From Alphaproteobacteria bacterium (lineage in GTDB: Bacteria; Pseudomonadota; Alphaproteobacteria; Rs-D84): 59,794 nt of DNA. The notes under the pieces are model-generated. The model was not told the DNA's origin and did no database searches. It saw only the letters and a list, made by a program, of their open reading frames with translations. The translations under genes and the position numbers were made by a program. Below, in pieces: positions 16,578 to 26,788 of the stretch. Position 1 is the stretch's first letter, and every line of letters begins with the position of its first letter. The stretch spans positions 1 to 59,794 of the forward strand of contig JAGBHZ010000006.1 in assembly GCA_017935245.1 (NCBI GenBank), given 5' to 3'.

Positions 16578-16793
16578 TTATTTCTTTTCGCCCTGGGTGC
16601 GGGCCGATTTTAAGGCGTGGTTTAATGCCGCACGTGCAATTTGACGAATTTTTGGGGCAAATGTACGCATGTTCATGGTGTCCGCAACCGTGTTCCCAAA
16701 CAAGGTGGCAATATAATCCAGTTGTGTTGGTGCGATTGTATAGATTTCACTGGTTATATCGCTAATATTTAAATCCTGGACCGGTTCACGCAT
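16578..16793 (-). CDS. small hypothetical protein, 71 aa
   Basis: A 71-aa soluble, basic C-terminal protein. The N-terminal half is acidic ('NISDITSEIY'), the C-terminal half is helical and ends 'KSARTQGEKK'. No family recognised. It precedes rnpB on the same strand, and its stop lies next to the rnpB promoter. Codon use looks like the neighbours, so it is probably real, but no ribosome binding site is clear. Confidence 0.5.
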   Translation of the reverse strand: MREPVQDLNISDITSEIYTIAPTQLDYIATLFGNTVADTMNMRTFAPKIRQIARAALNHALKSARTQGEKK

Positions 16794-16921
16794 GATTAAA
16801 ATCCCCCTATTTCGTAAACCAATTTATCATATTTTATGACGTTTTTCAGCCCATTTTTTAAAAAAAAAACTAAATTTAGTCCTTGCTTATTTCAAAAGTC
16901 GTCATTATATCATAAAGTAAC

Positions 16922-16950
16922 TTGACCGAAAGGCGCAAAATTGCTATATA
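16922..16950 (+). promoter_or_regulatory. promoter of secA
   Basis: TTGACC (16922-16927), 17-nt spacer, TATATA (16945-16950), 26 nt before the secA start. The upstream stretch to 16794 is AT-rich with an A10 run and holds no gene. Confidence 0.65.
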
Positions 16951-16976
16951 TTTCGTGATAAAATAAGGAAAGAAGT

Positions 16977-19586
16977 ATGTTAAAAAATGTAATTGGTAAA
17001 TTATTGGGTTCTGCAAATGACAGAATTATTAAAAATTATGATAAAACGGTTTCTTTAATCAATGATTTGGAACCAAAATATCACGCAATGACCGATGATG
17101 AATTGCGCGCGCAAACCGCCAGTTTGCGTGAACGTCTGCAAAATGGGGAACGCGAAAAGGATATTTTGCCAGATGCGTTCGCATTGGTACGCGAAGCGTC
17201 AATTCGTACAATTGGTTTGCGCCACTTTAATGTTCAGATGATTGGCGGTATGGTTTTGACCAATGGTCAAATCGCAGAAATGAAAACCGGTGAAGGTAAA
17301 ACATTGGTTGCGACGCTGGCGATGTATTTAAAGGCCCTGCATGGCAAGGGGGCGCACCTGATTACGGTTAATGATTATTTGGCGTCGCGCGACGCGGACT
17401 GGATGGGGCAAATTTATCGCTTCTTAGGATTGACGGTTGGAACAATTCAGCATGATATGACCGATGAAGAAAGACGTGCGGCATATGCGTGTGATATCAC
17501 ATATGTTACAAATTCTGAATTGGGATTTGATTATCTGCGCGATAATATGAAGTTTTCTAAGGCACAACAGGTGTTGCGTCCGTTTTTCTATGCGATTGTG
17601 GACGAAGTGGACAGTATTTTAATCGACGAAGCACGTACCCCGTTGATTATTTCGGGGCCGGCCGAAGATACCAGTGAACTGTACGCGCGTGTTGATGATG
17701 TGGTTGTTAAATTTACAGATTCTGACTTTATCAAAGATGAAAAAGACAGACATGTTACATTAACCGAAAGCGGTGTTGATACGGCGACACGCCTTTTAAA
17801 GGAATCGGGGTTGTTGGTTGGGGATAATTTGTATGCATCTGAAAATGCGGCATTGGTTATGCATATTCAACAATCGTTGTTGGCGCATCATCTGTATCAG
17901 AAAAATGTAAATTATGTGGTAAGAAATGGTGAAATTCTGATTGTTGATGAATTTACAGGTCGTGTAATGTCGGGACGTCGATTTGGCAAAGGATTGCATC
18001 AGGCAATCGAAGCCAAAGAACATGTCGCGGTACAGCCAGAAAACCAGACGGTGTCCAGTATTTCATACCAGAATTTATTCCGTCTGTATCCGACATTGTC
18101 GGGTATGACCGGTACCGCCATGACCGAAGCCGCCGAATTTGAAGAAATCTATAAATTACGGGTGGTTTCAATTCCAACAAATCGCCCCGTGGCGCGTATT
18201 GATCATCATGATGAAATTTATCGTAACAAAGATGAAAAGTACGATGCGATTATTAAGCAAATCGAAGATTGTCTAAAACGAAAACAGCCGGTCTTGGTTG
18301 GTACAGTTTCGATTGAAAAATCCGAAGAATTGGCCCAGATTGTGCGTAAAAAACTGGGGATTGAACCGGCGGTTTTGAACGCAAAGCATCATGAATCCGA
18401 AGCAAAGATTGTTGCCCAGGCGGGCGCACCCGGTGCGGTTACAATTGCAACCAATATGGCGGGACGTGGTACCGATATTAAATTGGGTGGTAATGCCGAA
18501 GAATTAATTGCAAACCTGGATGCGGATGCGCCCGATTTCGAAGCAAAGAAAAAAGAAATTTATGACACAATTGAAGCCAATAAAAAACAAGTCCTGGATG
18601 CGGGCGGGTTATATGTTATTGGTACAGAACGTCATGAATCGCGCCGTATTGATAACCAGTTGCGTGGTCGTTCCGGTCGCCAGGGTGATCCCGGTGATTC
18701 AAAATTCTTTTTGGCGCTGGATGATGATTTGATGCGCATTTTTGGTGCGGCACGTTTACAAGGGATGTTGACGACACTGGGGCTGAAAACGGGTGAAGCA
18801 ATTACACATCCGTGGATTACCAAGGCCCTGGAAAAGGCACAAAAACGTGTGGAAGCACGCTATTTCGAAGCGCGCAAGGAATTGCTGAAATATGATGACG
18901 TTGCAAACGAACAGCGCAGCGTTATCTATAAACAGCGCGATGATTTGATGGTGTCGAAAGATTTATCTGGGCTGGCCCGGGAAATGATTGGGGATGTTGT
19001 TGAAATTATTTGTGAAAATAATATCCCAGAAAAGGCACATCCGATGGATTGGAATTTGTCGGGGATACATGATGCGATGATGCGTACATTTGCATTAGAT
19101 ATCACAGATATTGAAAAATGGAAAACCGATGAAGAAATTACAGAGCGCAAGGCATATGAAACGTTGGTGAATCTGGCGATGCGTCGATATGAACACCAGG
19201 CGACAAAATATGGCCCAGAATTAATGCAAATGGCATCACGCCAGATGATGTTGGGTGCATTGGATGCGGTGTGGAAAAAACATCTGCAACAGATGGACTA
19301 TCTGCAAAGTGCGATTGGGTTGCGTGGATATGCGCAAAAAAATCCATTGTATGAATATAAAAACGAAGCATTGGATTTGTTTAAAAACACAATTAATAAC
19401 TTTAAGATTATGTCGATTGCGTATATCAGTCGTATGGAATTAACACGCGAAGATGTTAACGCAACCGAAAAACGTCGCGCGGAACATGATGCGGCACTGA
19501 ACCAGGCGGCCGATGCGCGTCGCAATGCGCCATGTCCATGTGGTTCGGGGTTAAAGTTTAAACACTGTTGTGGTAAATTACATTAA
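16977..19586 (+). CDS. secA: preprotein translocase ATPase SecA
   Basis: SecA pushes unfolded preproteins through SecYEG. The 869-aa protein has Walker A 'MKTGEGKTLVATL', the DEVD box 'AIVDEVDSILIDEARTPLI', the second nucleotide-binding fold with 'NMAGRGTDI' and 'LRGRSGRQGDPG', and a C-terminal zinc-binding SEC-C motif 'CPCGSGLKFKHCC' that contacts SecB or phospholipid. Length is normal. The many signal-peptide proteins in the window are its expected clients. GGAAAGAAG precedes the ATG. Confidence 0.97.
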   Translation: MLKNVIGKLLGSANDRIIKNYDKTVSLINDLEPKYHAMTDDELRAQTASLRERLQNGEREKDILPDAFALVREASIRTIGLRHFNVQMIGGMVLTNGQIAEMKTGEGKTLVATLAMYLKALHGKGAHLITVNDYLASRDADWMGQIYRFLGLTVGTIQHDMTDEERRAAYACDITYVTNSELGFDYLRDNMKFSKAQQVLRPFFYAIVDEVDSILIDEARTPLIISGPAEDTSELYARVDDVVVKFTDSDFIKDEKDRHVTLTESGVDTATRLLKESGLLVGDNLYASENAALVMHIQQSLLAHHLYQKNVNYVVRNGEILIVDEFTGRVMSGRRFGKGLHQAIEAKEHVAVQPENQTVSSISYQNLFRLYPTLSGMTGTAMTEAAEFEEIYKLRVVSIPTNRPVARIDHHDEIYRNKDEKYDAIIKQIEDCLKRKQPVLVGTVSIEKSEELAQIVRKKLGIEPAVLNAKHHESEAKIVAQAGAPGAVTIATNMAGRGTDIKLGGNAEELIANLDADAPDFEAKKKEIYDTIEANKKQVLDAGGLYVIGTERHESRRIDNQLRGRSGRQGDPGDSKFFLALDDDLMRIFGAARLQGMLTTLGLKTGEAITHPWITKALEKAQKRVEARYFEARKELLKYDDVANEQRSVIYKQRDDLMVSKDLSGLAREMIGDVVEIICENNIPEKAHPMDWNLSGIHDAMMRTFALDITDIEKWKTDEEITERKAYETLVNLAMRRYEHQATKYGPELMQMASRQMMLGALDAVWKKHLQQMDYLQSAIGLRGYAQKNPLYEYKNEALDLFKNTINNFKIMSIAYISRMELTREDVNATEKRRAEHDAALNQAADARRNAPCPCGSGLKFKHCCGKLH

Positions 19587-19666
19587 TCTTGTTTATTCCC
19601 ATCCCGTGGGGACAAACACGGGAAAATATTTTTGCTGAATAAAAAGAAAGGTCAAAGGAAGGGGTT

Positions 19667-22600
19667 ATGCAGCAATTTATTCATCTTCGCACACATTCAC
19701 GTTTTTCAGTCGGTGCCAGCACAATTACAATCAAGGGGATTCCAAAACTGTGTGCGGCCGCAGATATGTTTGCGTGTGCGTTGACAGATACTAATTTAAT
19801 GTCGGGATGTGCAGAATTTTCAGATGTTATGCCGAAAAATAAACTGCAACCGATTATTGGTATTGAAATAACATTGAATCAACATGCGGCAGATCCAAAA
19901 ATATTACGTGCAAATACGTTATCTAAAATTGTATTGTTGGCGCAAAACCACGAAGGATATTTAAACCTGTGCGAGCTGAATCGAATAATGTATATGCGCG
20001 CAGATAACCATCATTTGGGCCCATATGTTACATTTGATGAATTGGCAACGCACAGTAATGGATTGATTTGCCTGTCGGGGGCACATACCGGCCCGATTGG
20101 TATGGCGGTTTTAAATGCCCAAGAAAATCAGGCAAAAATATATGCAAAACAATTGCTGGAAATTTTTGGCGATCGTTTCTATGTTGAAATTCAGCGTCAT
20201 GGTTTGGAAAATGAAATTAAAACAGAGCCCGTGTTTCTGGAAATTGCGCGTGATTTAAATATTCCAATTGTTGCAACAAATGATGTTTGTTTTGCGTCGG
20301 ATGCAGATTATGAACCGGCGGATGCGTTGGGATGTGTCCTGGGGCAGACCAAGGTTATTGATCCAGAACGACCACGTAAATCATCAGAACAATACTTTAA
20401 GTCCGCAGAACAAATGTGGGAAATATTTTCCGACCTGCCCGAGGCATGTGAAAACACAGTCGTTATTGCCAAACGCTGTGGTTTTATGGTTAATGTTCAT
20501 GAAAAGCCATTGCTGCCACGCTTTGGTGATGATTTAGAGACCGAATGTCAAATGTTGCGCGATAATACAATGCGTGGATTAAAACGTCGTCTGGAACAAC
20601 ATAACATCACGGATACCGCCCCGTATTATGAACAGGCTGAATTTGAATTGGGTGTTATTATTGGGATGGGGTTCCCGGGATATTTCTTAATCGTTGCGGA
20701 TTATATTGAGTGGTGTCGTCATAACGATGTTTTAACAGGTCCAGGACGTGGTTCGGGGGCCGGATCTATTGTGGCGTGGGCGTTGGGGATTACAAATGTG
20801 AATCCGTTGAAATACGGGTTGCTGTTTGAACGTTTCTTGAATCCAGATCGTATTTCAATGCCGGATTTTGACGTGGATTTTGAACCAACCGGTATTGAAC
20901 GTGTGTTGGCGTACGTTTGTGAAAAATATGGGCATGATTCGGTGTGTCGTATTATTACGTTCGGTTCGCTTCAGGCACGTGGTGCAATTCGTGATATTGG
21001 GCGTGTGTATGGGTTGCCCTATTCTAAATCTGATAGATTATCAAAACTAATACCACAGGATGCAAAAACCCTGAAGGAAGCCGTTGATGTGTCGTCGGAA
21101 ATTCAGGATATTTTAAATCAAGACGAAGATATGAACAAGGTTGTTACCGTTGCCGAAGAATTAGAAGGATCTTTGCGCAATTTGGGGCAACATGCGTGTG
21201 GTGTTGTTATTGGAGACCGCCCTACAACCAAAATTGCACCGGTATATCGTGATCCGGCCAACCCGTTGCCATCATGTCAATATGATGGGAAGTATTTGGA
21301 AAAATCGGGATTGATTAAATTTGACTTTCTGGGGCTGGAAACGTTGGTGGTGTTAAAATATGCAACGCGTCTGATACAGCAAACGCGCGGTATAAATATC
21401 GATTTAGACCAGATTCCAACCGATGATGAAAAGACGATGAAGTTGTGGCAACAGGGACTAACCGAAGGGATATTCCAATTCGATGCCCCGTTTGTTCAGC
21501 AAACACTGCGTAAAATGCATCCGACAAGTTTCTTGGAAATTTCGGCGCTAAATGCGTTGAACCGACCGGGGCCAATTGCATTTATTCCACAATTTATTGC
21601 ACGTATGCATGGCGAAGAAGATATTGAATATGTTCATCCAAAGGCTGAACCAATCTTAAAAGAAACGTATGGTATTATCGTTTATCAAGAACAGGTTATG
21701 CAGTTGGTGCGTGCATTGGCGGGATTTACACGTGGTCAATCGGATAACGTGCGAAAGGCCATGGGTAAAAAGATTATCGCCATGTTGGATGAGTTAGAAG
21801 GTCTGTTCTATGAAGGGTGTGAAAAAGAAGGAACCCTGGACCGCGCAACCGCAAAAGATTTGTGGGAAAAGTTCAAGGATTTTGCCAAGTATGCGTTTAA
21901 TAAATCGCATGCGATTGCATATTCTATTGTTGCAAATCAATGCGCGTATTTAAAGGCAAACTATACCCCGGAATTTTTAGCGGCGTCTATGTCCAGTAAC
22001 CTGAACGATACAGATCAATTGGCAATATTTGTTGATGATGCCAAAACAAACTTTAATATTGAAATTGTGCCACCAGATATTAATCAAAGTGAATCATTAT
22101 TCACGGTACGTGATGGTAAGATTATATATGGTTTGGCGGCAATAAAAGGGGTTGGAACGGCGGCAACTGATTTAATCGTCGCAGAACGAAATGCAAATGG
22201 AAAGTTTAAGAACTTAACAGATTTTGCAAAACGTTGCGCGCCATTTATGAATAAACGAATTCTGGAAGCCTTTGCCAAGGTTGGTGTTCTGGATTCATTA
22301 GAGGCAAATCGTGCGGCAATCTATATGAACGCAGATGCGATATTGCTTTATGCGGCCAAGTCCAAAGAAAGTGCCAGCGCATTGTCATTATTCGCAAATA
22401 CGGTCGAAGATGATGTCGCAGAAGACAGACTGCATAAAAACTTGCCTAAGACAACGCCATGGACATTTAATCAGAAATTGGAAAATGAATTATCGGCACT
22501 GGGGTTCTATATTTCGGCACATCCGTTGGATCAATACAAGCATTTAATTGCGCGGGCGGGATTGGCGACCAGTGCAACACTGGAATCATTAGGCGACAGA

Positions 22601-23074
22601 AAGACGGTTCAAATCGCGGTTACAGTAAATTCGTTTGGGCGTCGTCGTACCAAAACCGGCAAGGAAATGATTACAATTAATGCGTCGGACAGTTATGGAA
22701 ATATCGATGCCGTGGCGTTTGGAAATTCTGCGATTGAATTTGCCCAGATTTTATCCACAGAAACGGTTGTTATACTGAACGGTAAAACGTCGGTGCGTGA
22801 TGACCGGGTTTCGATTTTTGTTGATTCTATTGTGCCATTGGCACAATGGGTGGCCAAAATAGCCAGAAAAATCACAATGGATATTTGGGACAAAAACGCG
22901 TTGGCCGATGTGAAAAAGGCAATAATGGCGTTGGCGCCGGGGCATACGCGGGTGGTCTTGAATTTGCATGGCGCAGACAAAGTGGCGACAATGGCCCTGC
23001 CGGGGGGTGTGGAATTGGGAGCGACAACGGCGGCGGATTTGGCCGGCCTGGGGATCAAAGTAGAGGTGGAATAA
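19667..23074 (+). CDS. dnaE: DNA polymerase III alpha subunit
   Basis: The 1135-aa replicative polymerase has an N-terminal PHP domain (about 5-270), the C-family palm with catalytic acidic residues in 'MPDFDVDFE', 'GPGRGSGAGS', 'DFLGLETL' and 'FNKSHAIAYS'. C-terminal helix-hairpin-helix and OB regions follow. The first PHP motif reads 'HLRTHSRFS', with Arg where active PHP domains have Asp, so the PHP exonuclease is probably inactive, as in E. coli. rsmH begins 1 nt after its stop. Confidence 0.97.
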   Translation: MQQFIHLRTHSRFSVGASTITIKGIPKLCAAADMFACALTDTNLMSGCAEFSDVMPKNKLQPIIGIEITLNQHAADPKILRANTLSKIVLLAQNHEGYLNLCELNRIMYMRADNHHLGPYVTFDELATHSNGLICLSGAHTGPIGMAVLNAQENQAKIYAKQLLEIFGDRFYVEIQRHGLENEIKTEPVFLEIARDLNIPIVATNDVCFASDADYEPADALGCVLGQTKVIDPERPRKSSEQYFKSAEQMWEIFSDLPEACENTVVIAKRCGFMVNVHEKPLLPRFGDDLETECQMLRDNTMRGLKRRLEQHNITDTAPYYEQAEFELGVIIGMGFPGYFLIVADYIEWCRHNDVLTGPGRGSGAGSIVAWALGITNVNPLKYGLLFERFLNPDRISMPDFDVDFEPTGIERVLAYVCEKYGHDSVCRIITFGSLQARGAIRDIGRVYGLPYSKSDRLSKLIPQDAKTLKEAVDVSSEIQDILNQDEDMNKVVTVAEELEGSLRNLGQHACGVVIGDRPTTKIAPVYRDPANPLPSCQYDGKYLEKSGLIKFDFLGLETLVVLKYATRLIQQTRGINIDLDQIPTDDEKTMKLWQQGLTEGIFQFDAPFVQQTLRKMHPTSFLEISALNALNRPGPIAFIPQFIARMHGEEDIEYVHPKAEPILKETYGIIVYQEQVMQLVRALAGFTRGQSDNVRKAMGKKIIAMLDELEGLFYEGCEKEGTLDRATAKDLWEKFKDFAKYAFNKSHAIAYSIVANQCAYLKANYTPEFLAASMSSNLNDTDQLAIFVDDAKTNFNIEIVPPDINQSESLFTVRDGKIIYGLAAIKGVGTAATDLIVAERNANGKFKNLTDFAKRCAPFMNKRILEAFAKVGVLDSLEANRAAIYMNADAILLYAAKSKESASALSLFANTVEDDVAEDRLHKNLPKTTPWTFNQKLENELSALGFYISAHPLDQYKHLIARAGLATSATLESLGDRKTVQIAVTVNSFGRRRTKTGKEMITINASDSYGNIDAVAFGNSAIEFAQILSTETVVILNGKTSVRDDRVSIFVDSIVPLAQWVAKIARKITMDIWDKNALADVKKAIMALAPGHTRVVLNLHGADKVATMALPGGVELGATTAADLAGLGIKVEVE

Positions 23075-23075
23075 C

Positions 23076-23924
23076 ATGAAGCATATACCGGTGTTATTAA
23101 ATTCTGTGTTGGATGCGTTGGGTGATGTGTCTGGGAAACGTATTGTGGACTGTACATTTGGTGCGGGCGGATATACACGGGCGTTTCTGGCGCGTGGCGC
23201 GATTGTTACCGCGTTTGATCGGGACCCAAATGTTGTTGATGATGCAAATGCAATTCAGACAGAATTTGGCGAGCGTTTTAATTTTATCCCACGGGCGTTT
23301 TCAACACTGGCCGAAATGGATGAAAAATATGATGCGATTGTGTTTGATTTGGGTATTTCTTCGATGCAGATTGATAATGGCGAACGGGGTTTTTCTTTTC
23401 GTATGGATGCGCCCCTGGATATGCGGATGGACACACAGAATTTAATACCCGCCGCAGATTTAATTGAAAATATGTCTGTTAATGAACTGGCATCGATTTT
23501 ACGAGACTATGGTGATGTGAAAAAGGCGAATATATTGGCGCGTGTGATTAAAGATGCACGTCCCCAAACAACATTTGGTTTACGTGATTTAATACATAAT
23601 CCAAAAGATGTCGCACCCGTGTTCCAGGCGCTGCGAATTGCGGTTAATGATGAAATGGGGGAATTGCAGTGTGCGTTGGCGGCGGTGCCGGAACGTCTGG
23701 TTGTTGGGGGAAAGTGTATTTGTGTAACATTTCATTCAATCGAAGACAGAATTGTAAAGAATACTTTCCGTGATTGGACAACCGTGCCGGGGGATCCGCG
23801 CATGCCAGTGGTGGCAAATGCGCCATTTGTGGCGATGAAGACATCGGTGCCCGATGACGCGGAATTAAAAAACAATCCACGTGCGCGGTCGGCGCATATG
23901 CGTGGCGTGATTAAGGTCGCATAA
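23076..23924 (+). CDS. rsmH: 16S rRNA m4C1402 methyltransferase RsmH
   Basis: RsmH (MraW) methylates N4 of C1402 in 16S rRNA using SAM. The 282-aa protein shows 'HIPVLL', the SAM loop 'DCTFGAGGYTRAFL', 'FDLGISSMQID', 'ERGFSFRMDAPLDMRM' and 'FHSIEDRIVK'. In most bacteria it sits next to mraZ and ftsL at the head of the dcw cluster. Here it follows dnaE and none of those genes is nearby. Confidence 0.95.
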   Translation: MKHIPVLLNSVLDALGDVSGKRIVDCTFGAGGYTRAFLARGAIVTAFDRDPNVVDDANAIQTEFGERFNFIPRAFSTLAEMDEKYDAIVFDLGISSMQIDNGERGFSFRMDAPLDMRMDTQNLIPAADLIENMSVNELASILRDYGDVKKANILARVIKDARPQTTFGLRDLIHNPKDVAPVFQALRIAVNDEMGELQCALAAVPERLVVGGKCICVTFHSIEDRIVKNTFRDWTTVPGDPRMPVVANAPFVAMKTSVPDDAELKNNPRARSAHMRGVIKVA

Positions 23925-23936
23925 AAGGGGCGTTAC

Positions 23937-24329
23937 ATGAAGAATACATTATTGAAAAAACGTGTTATGGAATCTGATAACGCAAAAAAAGTCAATCCGT
24001 TGGATTTATCAAGCGATCAAGACTTAACCATTGGATTGATGAATATGCTGGCGATTGAAGAGATTTGTGGGGATTCCGAATTGGGGTGTATGGTGCGCGA
24101 TATTCGTTCTGGACTGATGAAAAAAATCGTGTCAGAAAAAACAGATTTGTGGAATGCGTCGGAAAAACTGTTGGCGCAGACCGTGGATTTAATTGAACGC
24201 GGGAATAAAATGCTGGCGGGGAACAAAAGTATTGATGCGTACAAGTTATTTGATGCCGCGTATGGGGCGTATTCTTTATTCTGGGGAATAAATATGGGGA
24301 TGGTTGATTTGTCTGAAATAAAGTATTGA
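23937..24329 (+). CDS. hypothetical protein, 130 aa
   Basis: A soluble, mainly helical protein with the central segment 'MVRDIRSGLMKKIVSEKTDLW' (split at the Lys pair in the family-independent reading) and a C-terminal hydrophobic patch. No family is recognised and no signal peptide is present. AGGGG precedes the ATG by about 8 nt, and the gene lies 12 nt after rsmH, suggesting co-transcription. Confidence 0.65.
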   Translation: MKNTLLKKRVMESDNAKKVNPLDLSSDQDLTIGLMNMLAIEEICGDSELGCMVRDIRSGLMKKIVSEKTDLWNASEKLLAQTVDLIERGNKMLAGNKSIDAYKLFDAAYGAYSLFWGINMGMVDLSEIKY

Positions 24330-24378
24330 TTCAAATATGTAAAAAATGGTAAAATATGGCAAGAGAGAAGTGAAAGAT

Positions 24379-26769
24379 ATGCATATCAAGAATAGTTTTT
24401 TCAAGACTTTTGCACTGTTGACGGCGATTTGTGTCGTGGGGCGTGTGGGTGCGGCGACGCCACAAAATTCGCGCGCGGCGGTAAATTCTAATGTTGCACC
24501 GGCCCGTGCCGAAGGACGCCAGGTTGCGCGTGGCGCATCATCGGAGGACAAAAATAATGTGGTTGTGTCGCGTTCGGCAATGTCGCGTCCATCGACGACG
24601 GCGGCACGCAGTGGCGCAATTATAAATTCGGCACGTGTTTTGGCGCGTGCGGCAACACCGGTGGCGCGTGGTGCGCGTTCTGCGGCGGTGGTGTCGGCCC
24701 GAAATGCCACAAACACAAATCGCAGTAATGTTTCACGTGCGGCGATGTCGCGTGCAACGGCGATTTTTGATGATGTGTCCAAGATTGGTGGTGGGTATGC
24801 CCAATGTCGCGAAGCGTATGCAACGTGTATGGATCAATTCTGTGCCAAGGCAAATGATACATATCGCAGATGTTTTTGCAGTGCGCGCTTTACAGAATTT
24901 CGCGATACCGAAGATGCCCTGGACCAGGCGCGCCTTTTGTTACAACAATTCGAAGATAATAACTTGAACGCGGTGGATAAAACCGCCGCCGAAGTGGATG
25001 CAATGTATTCCGCCACCGTTGGTGAAGCGGCAATTAAAAACGACACCAGTGGTGCGGCCAAATTACTGGCGGAAATCGGTGATTTGATTTCAGGCAAGAA
25101 AAAGGCGACACGAATAAATTCGTCATCGTCGTTGGGTGTTTTATCGCTAGATTTTTCGTCGGATGTTGGTGATGTTTTTGGTGGTGGTGATGTGTTTTCA
25201 AATTCGTCATCAATATTTGATGGTGCTTCGGGTGTTGACTTAACCACACTGGAAGGGGAAGATTTGTTTAATCATGTTCATCGTCAGTGTATGTCCATGG
25301 TTGCCGATTCGTGTAATGGTAACGCCGTTGCCAACATGGCGAAAAGTGCATATGGTATTATGATTAGCCAGGACTGTAACGCGTATGAGAAAAGTGTTAA
25401 TGCCAAACGTCAACAGGTTCAAAATACCGTGCGCCAGGCGGAAAAAATCCTGCGCGAAGCGCGTTTGGAAGAATATCGTGCCCATAATTCCCAGGACGTG
25501 AACGAGTGCCTGGACAAGGTGCGTTCTGCGATGTTGGCGGACACCGCGTGTGGTGCAAATTATAAGCGTTGTTTGGACTATACCGGTGCGTATATTAATC
25601 AGAGTACCGGGGACGCGATTTATACACCGCGTTTGTTTGAACTTGAAAACCTGATTTTGCTAGAAGGTGCGCCATCCAGTTCGGTTGCAGATTCGGTGGC
25701 AAATGCAAACACGGATATTTTATCAATGAACGCCGGTTTTAATACATTTTTGGATTCGCGAAAAATGTTTGCGACAACGGCCCTGGATACATGTCGGGAC
25801 AAGGCGGATTTAGTATGGAACGAATTCAAACGTGCTGCAATTATTGAAATTGCCCAGGCCCAAGATGAAAAGATTGAAGAAGTAAAGAATACATGTGTTG
25901 AAACAATGCGTGATTGTTATGATACACAATCAAATGCGCTGAAAAGTTTTGATAACAACACCGCCCAGGAAACCGGCGCAATCAGTGCATATGCCGCCCG
26001 CCAAATGTGCGCGGACAAGGTTACCGCATGTGCGGCCCTGTACAGTAAGGGTGGCGATGCGTGTAATTTTGACGGTAATGGTAAATTAATCGCAGGTGAA
26101 GGTGGTGATACGGCTGGTCGTTGTGGTTTGACGGCGTTGTTAAGTTTTGTTGATACGGTTGATACCGTTCGTATTGCCGAAGGGTGTGAAACCGCAATTA
26201 CGACGCATTTGGAAAAACTGTGCACCCCAACCAGTGGTGATATGGGATATCCATGGAATTGCCGATTGATGTCGTTGGGGGATATAACGGCAGAGATGCC
26301 CGCAGAAAATACATTAGCGGCCAATATTGCGAAATATGTTAAAGATTATTGTGTTGGTGGTACGACAGATGTGGGATTGGAAAACCTGGACGACCGTACC
26401 AAGGATCAAATGAACCGCGCATTCAATGATATCAAGGACGAGTTGACCGAACAACTGATCGAAGTATGCGAAGATTTAACCGGAACATGGGTATATCCAG
26501 CACAGTTTAATGATTTGAAAAATACACAGGAATTAGCCGCATTTAAAACCAGCGTATTTGGAGGCAATGAAAATCCAAATGAAGATGCGGTAGGTAAATG
26601 TGTGGAAAGTACGGTTCGTGTTGCATGTTTGTCGTTTAATACCGATTCAGAAAATCCGGTTGCGACATACGATGAAAAAACAGATACATGTACATTTACA
26701 ACAGTGTGGTACGAAAATCAGTGTAATCTGATTGGGGGTACATGGATGGATAATGCATGTTACTATTAA
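24379..26769 (+). CDS. large exported Cys-rich protein, 796 aa
   Basis: The ATG at 24379 follows AGTGAAAG and opens a signal peptide (HIKNSFFKTFALLTAICVVG). A low-complexity Ala/Arg/Ser region (about 25-130) follows, then a Cys-rich body. A motif near residue 140 reads 'CREAYATCMDQFCAK...RRCFC'; a similar 'CRE...ACLSEYC' motif occurs in the exported protein at 46214-47464. Two 'GTW' boxes near Cys occur in the last quarter ('LTGTWVY', 'IGGTWMD'). Coiled-coil potential is seen around 'RQQVQNTVRQAEKILREARLEEY'-like residues 370-390. Family not recognised; probably a surface or periplasmic structural protein. Confidence 0.8.
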   Translation: MHIKNSFFKTFALLTAICVVGRVGAATPQNSRAAVNSNVAPARAEGRQVARGASSEDKNNVVVSRSAMSRPSTTAARSGAIINSARVLARAATPVARGARSAAVVSARNATNTNRSNVSRAAMSRATAIFDDVSKIGGGYAQCREAYATCMDQFCAKANDTYRRCFCSARFTEFRDTEDALDQARLLLQQFEDNNLNAVDKTAAEVDAMYSATVGEAAIKNDTSGAAKLLAEIGDLISGKKKATRINSSSSLGVLSLDFSSDVGDVFGGGDVFSNSSSIFDGASGVDLTTLEGEDLFNHVHRQCMSMVADSCNGNAVANMAKSAYGIMISQDCNAYEKSVNAKRQQVQNTVRQAEKILREARLEEYRAHNSQDVNECLDKVRSAMLADTACGANYKRCLDYTGAYINQSTGDAIYTPRLFELENLILLEGAPSSSVADSVANANTDILSMNAGFNTFLDSRKMFATTALDTCRDKADLVWNEFKRAAIIEIAQAQDEKIEEVKNTCVETMRDCYDTQSNALKSFDNNTAQETGAISAYAARQMCADKVTACAALYSKGGDACNFDGNGKLIAGEGGDTAGRCGLTALLSFVDTVDTVRIAEGCETAITTHLEKLCTPTSGDMGYPWNCRLMSLGDITAEMPAENTLAANIAKYVKDYCVGGTTDVGLENLDDRTKDQMNRAFNDIKDELTEQLIEVCEDLTGTWVYPAQFNDLKNTQELAAFKTSVFGGNENPNEDAVGKCVESTVRVACLSFNTDSENPVATYDEKTDTCTFTTVWYENQCNLIGGTWMDNACYY

Positions 26770-26788
26770 TACCAAGGGTGTAGTAGAT

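Noticed and set aside
24276..24782. Minus-strand frames opposite the start of the 796-aa exported protein
   Set aside because: Produced by the Ala/Arg-rich low-complexity coding of the plus strand; no ribosome binding site or domain.
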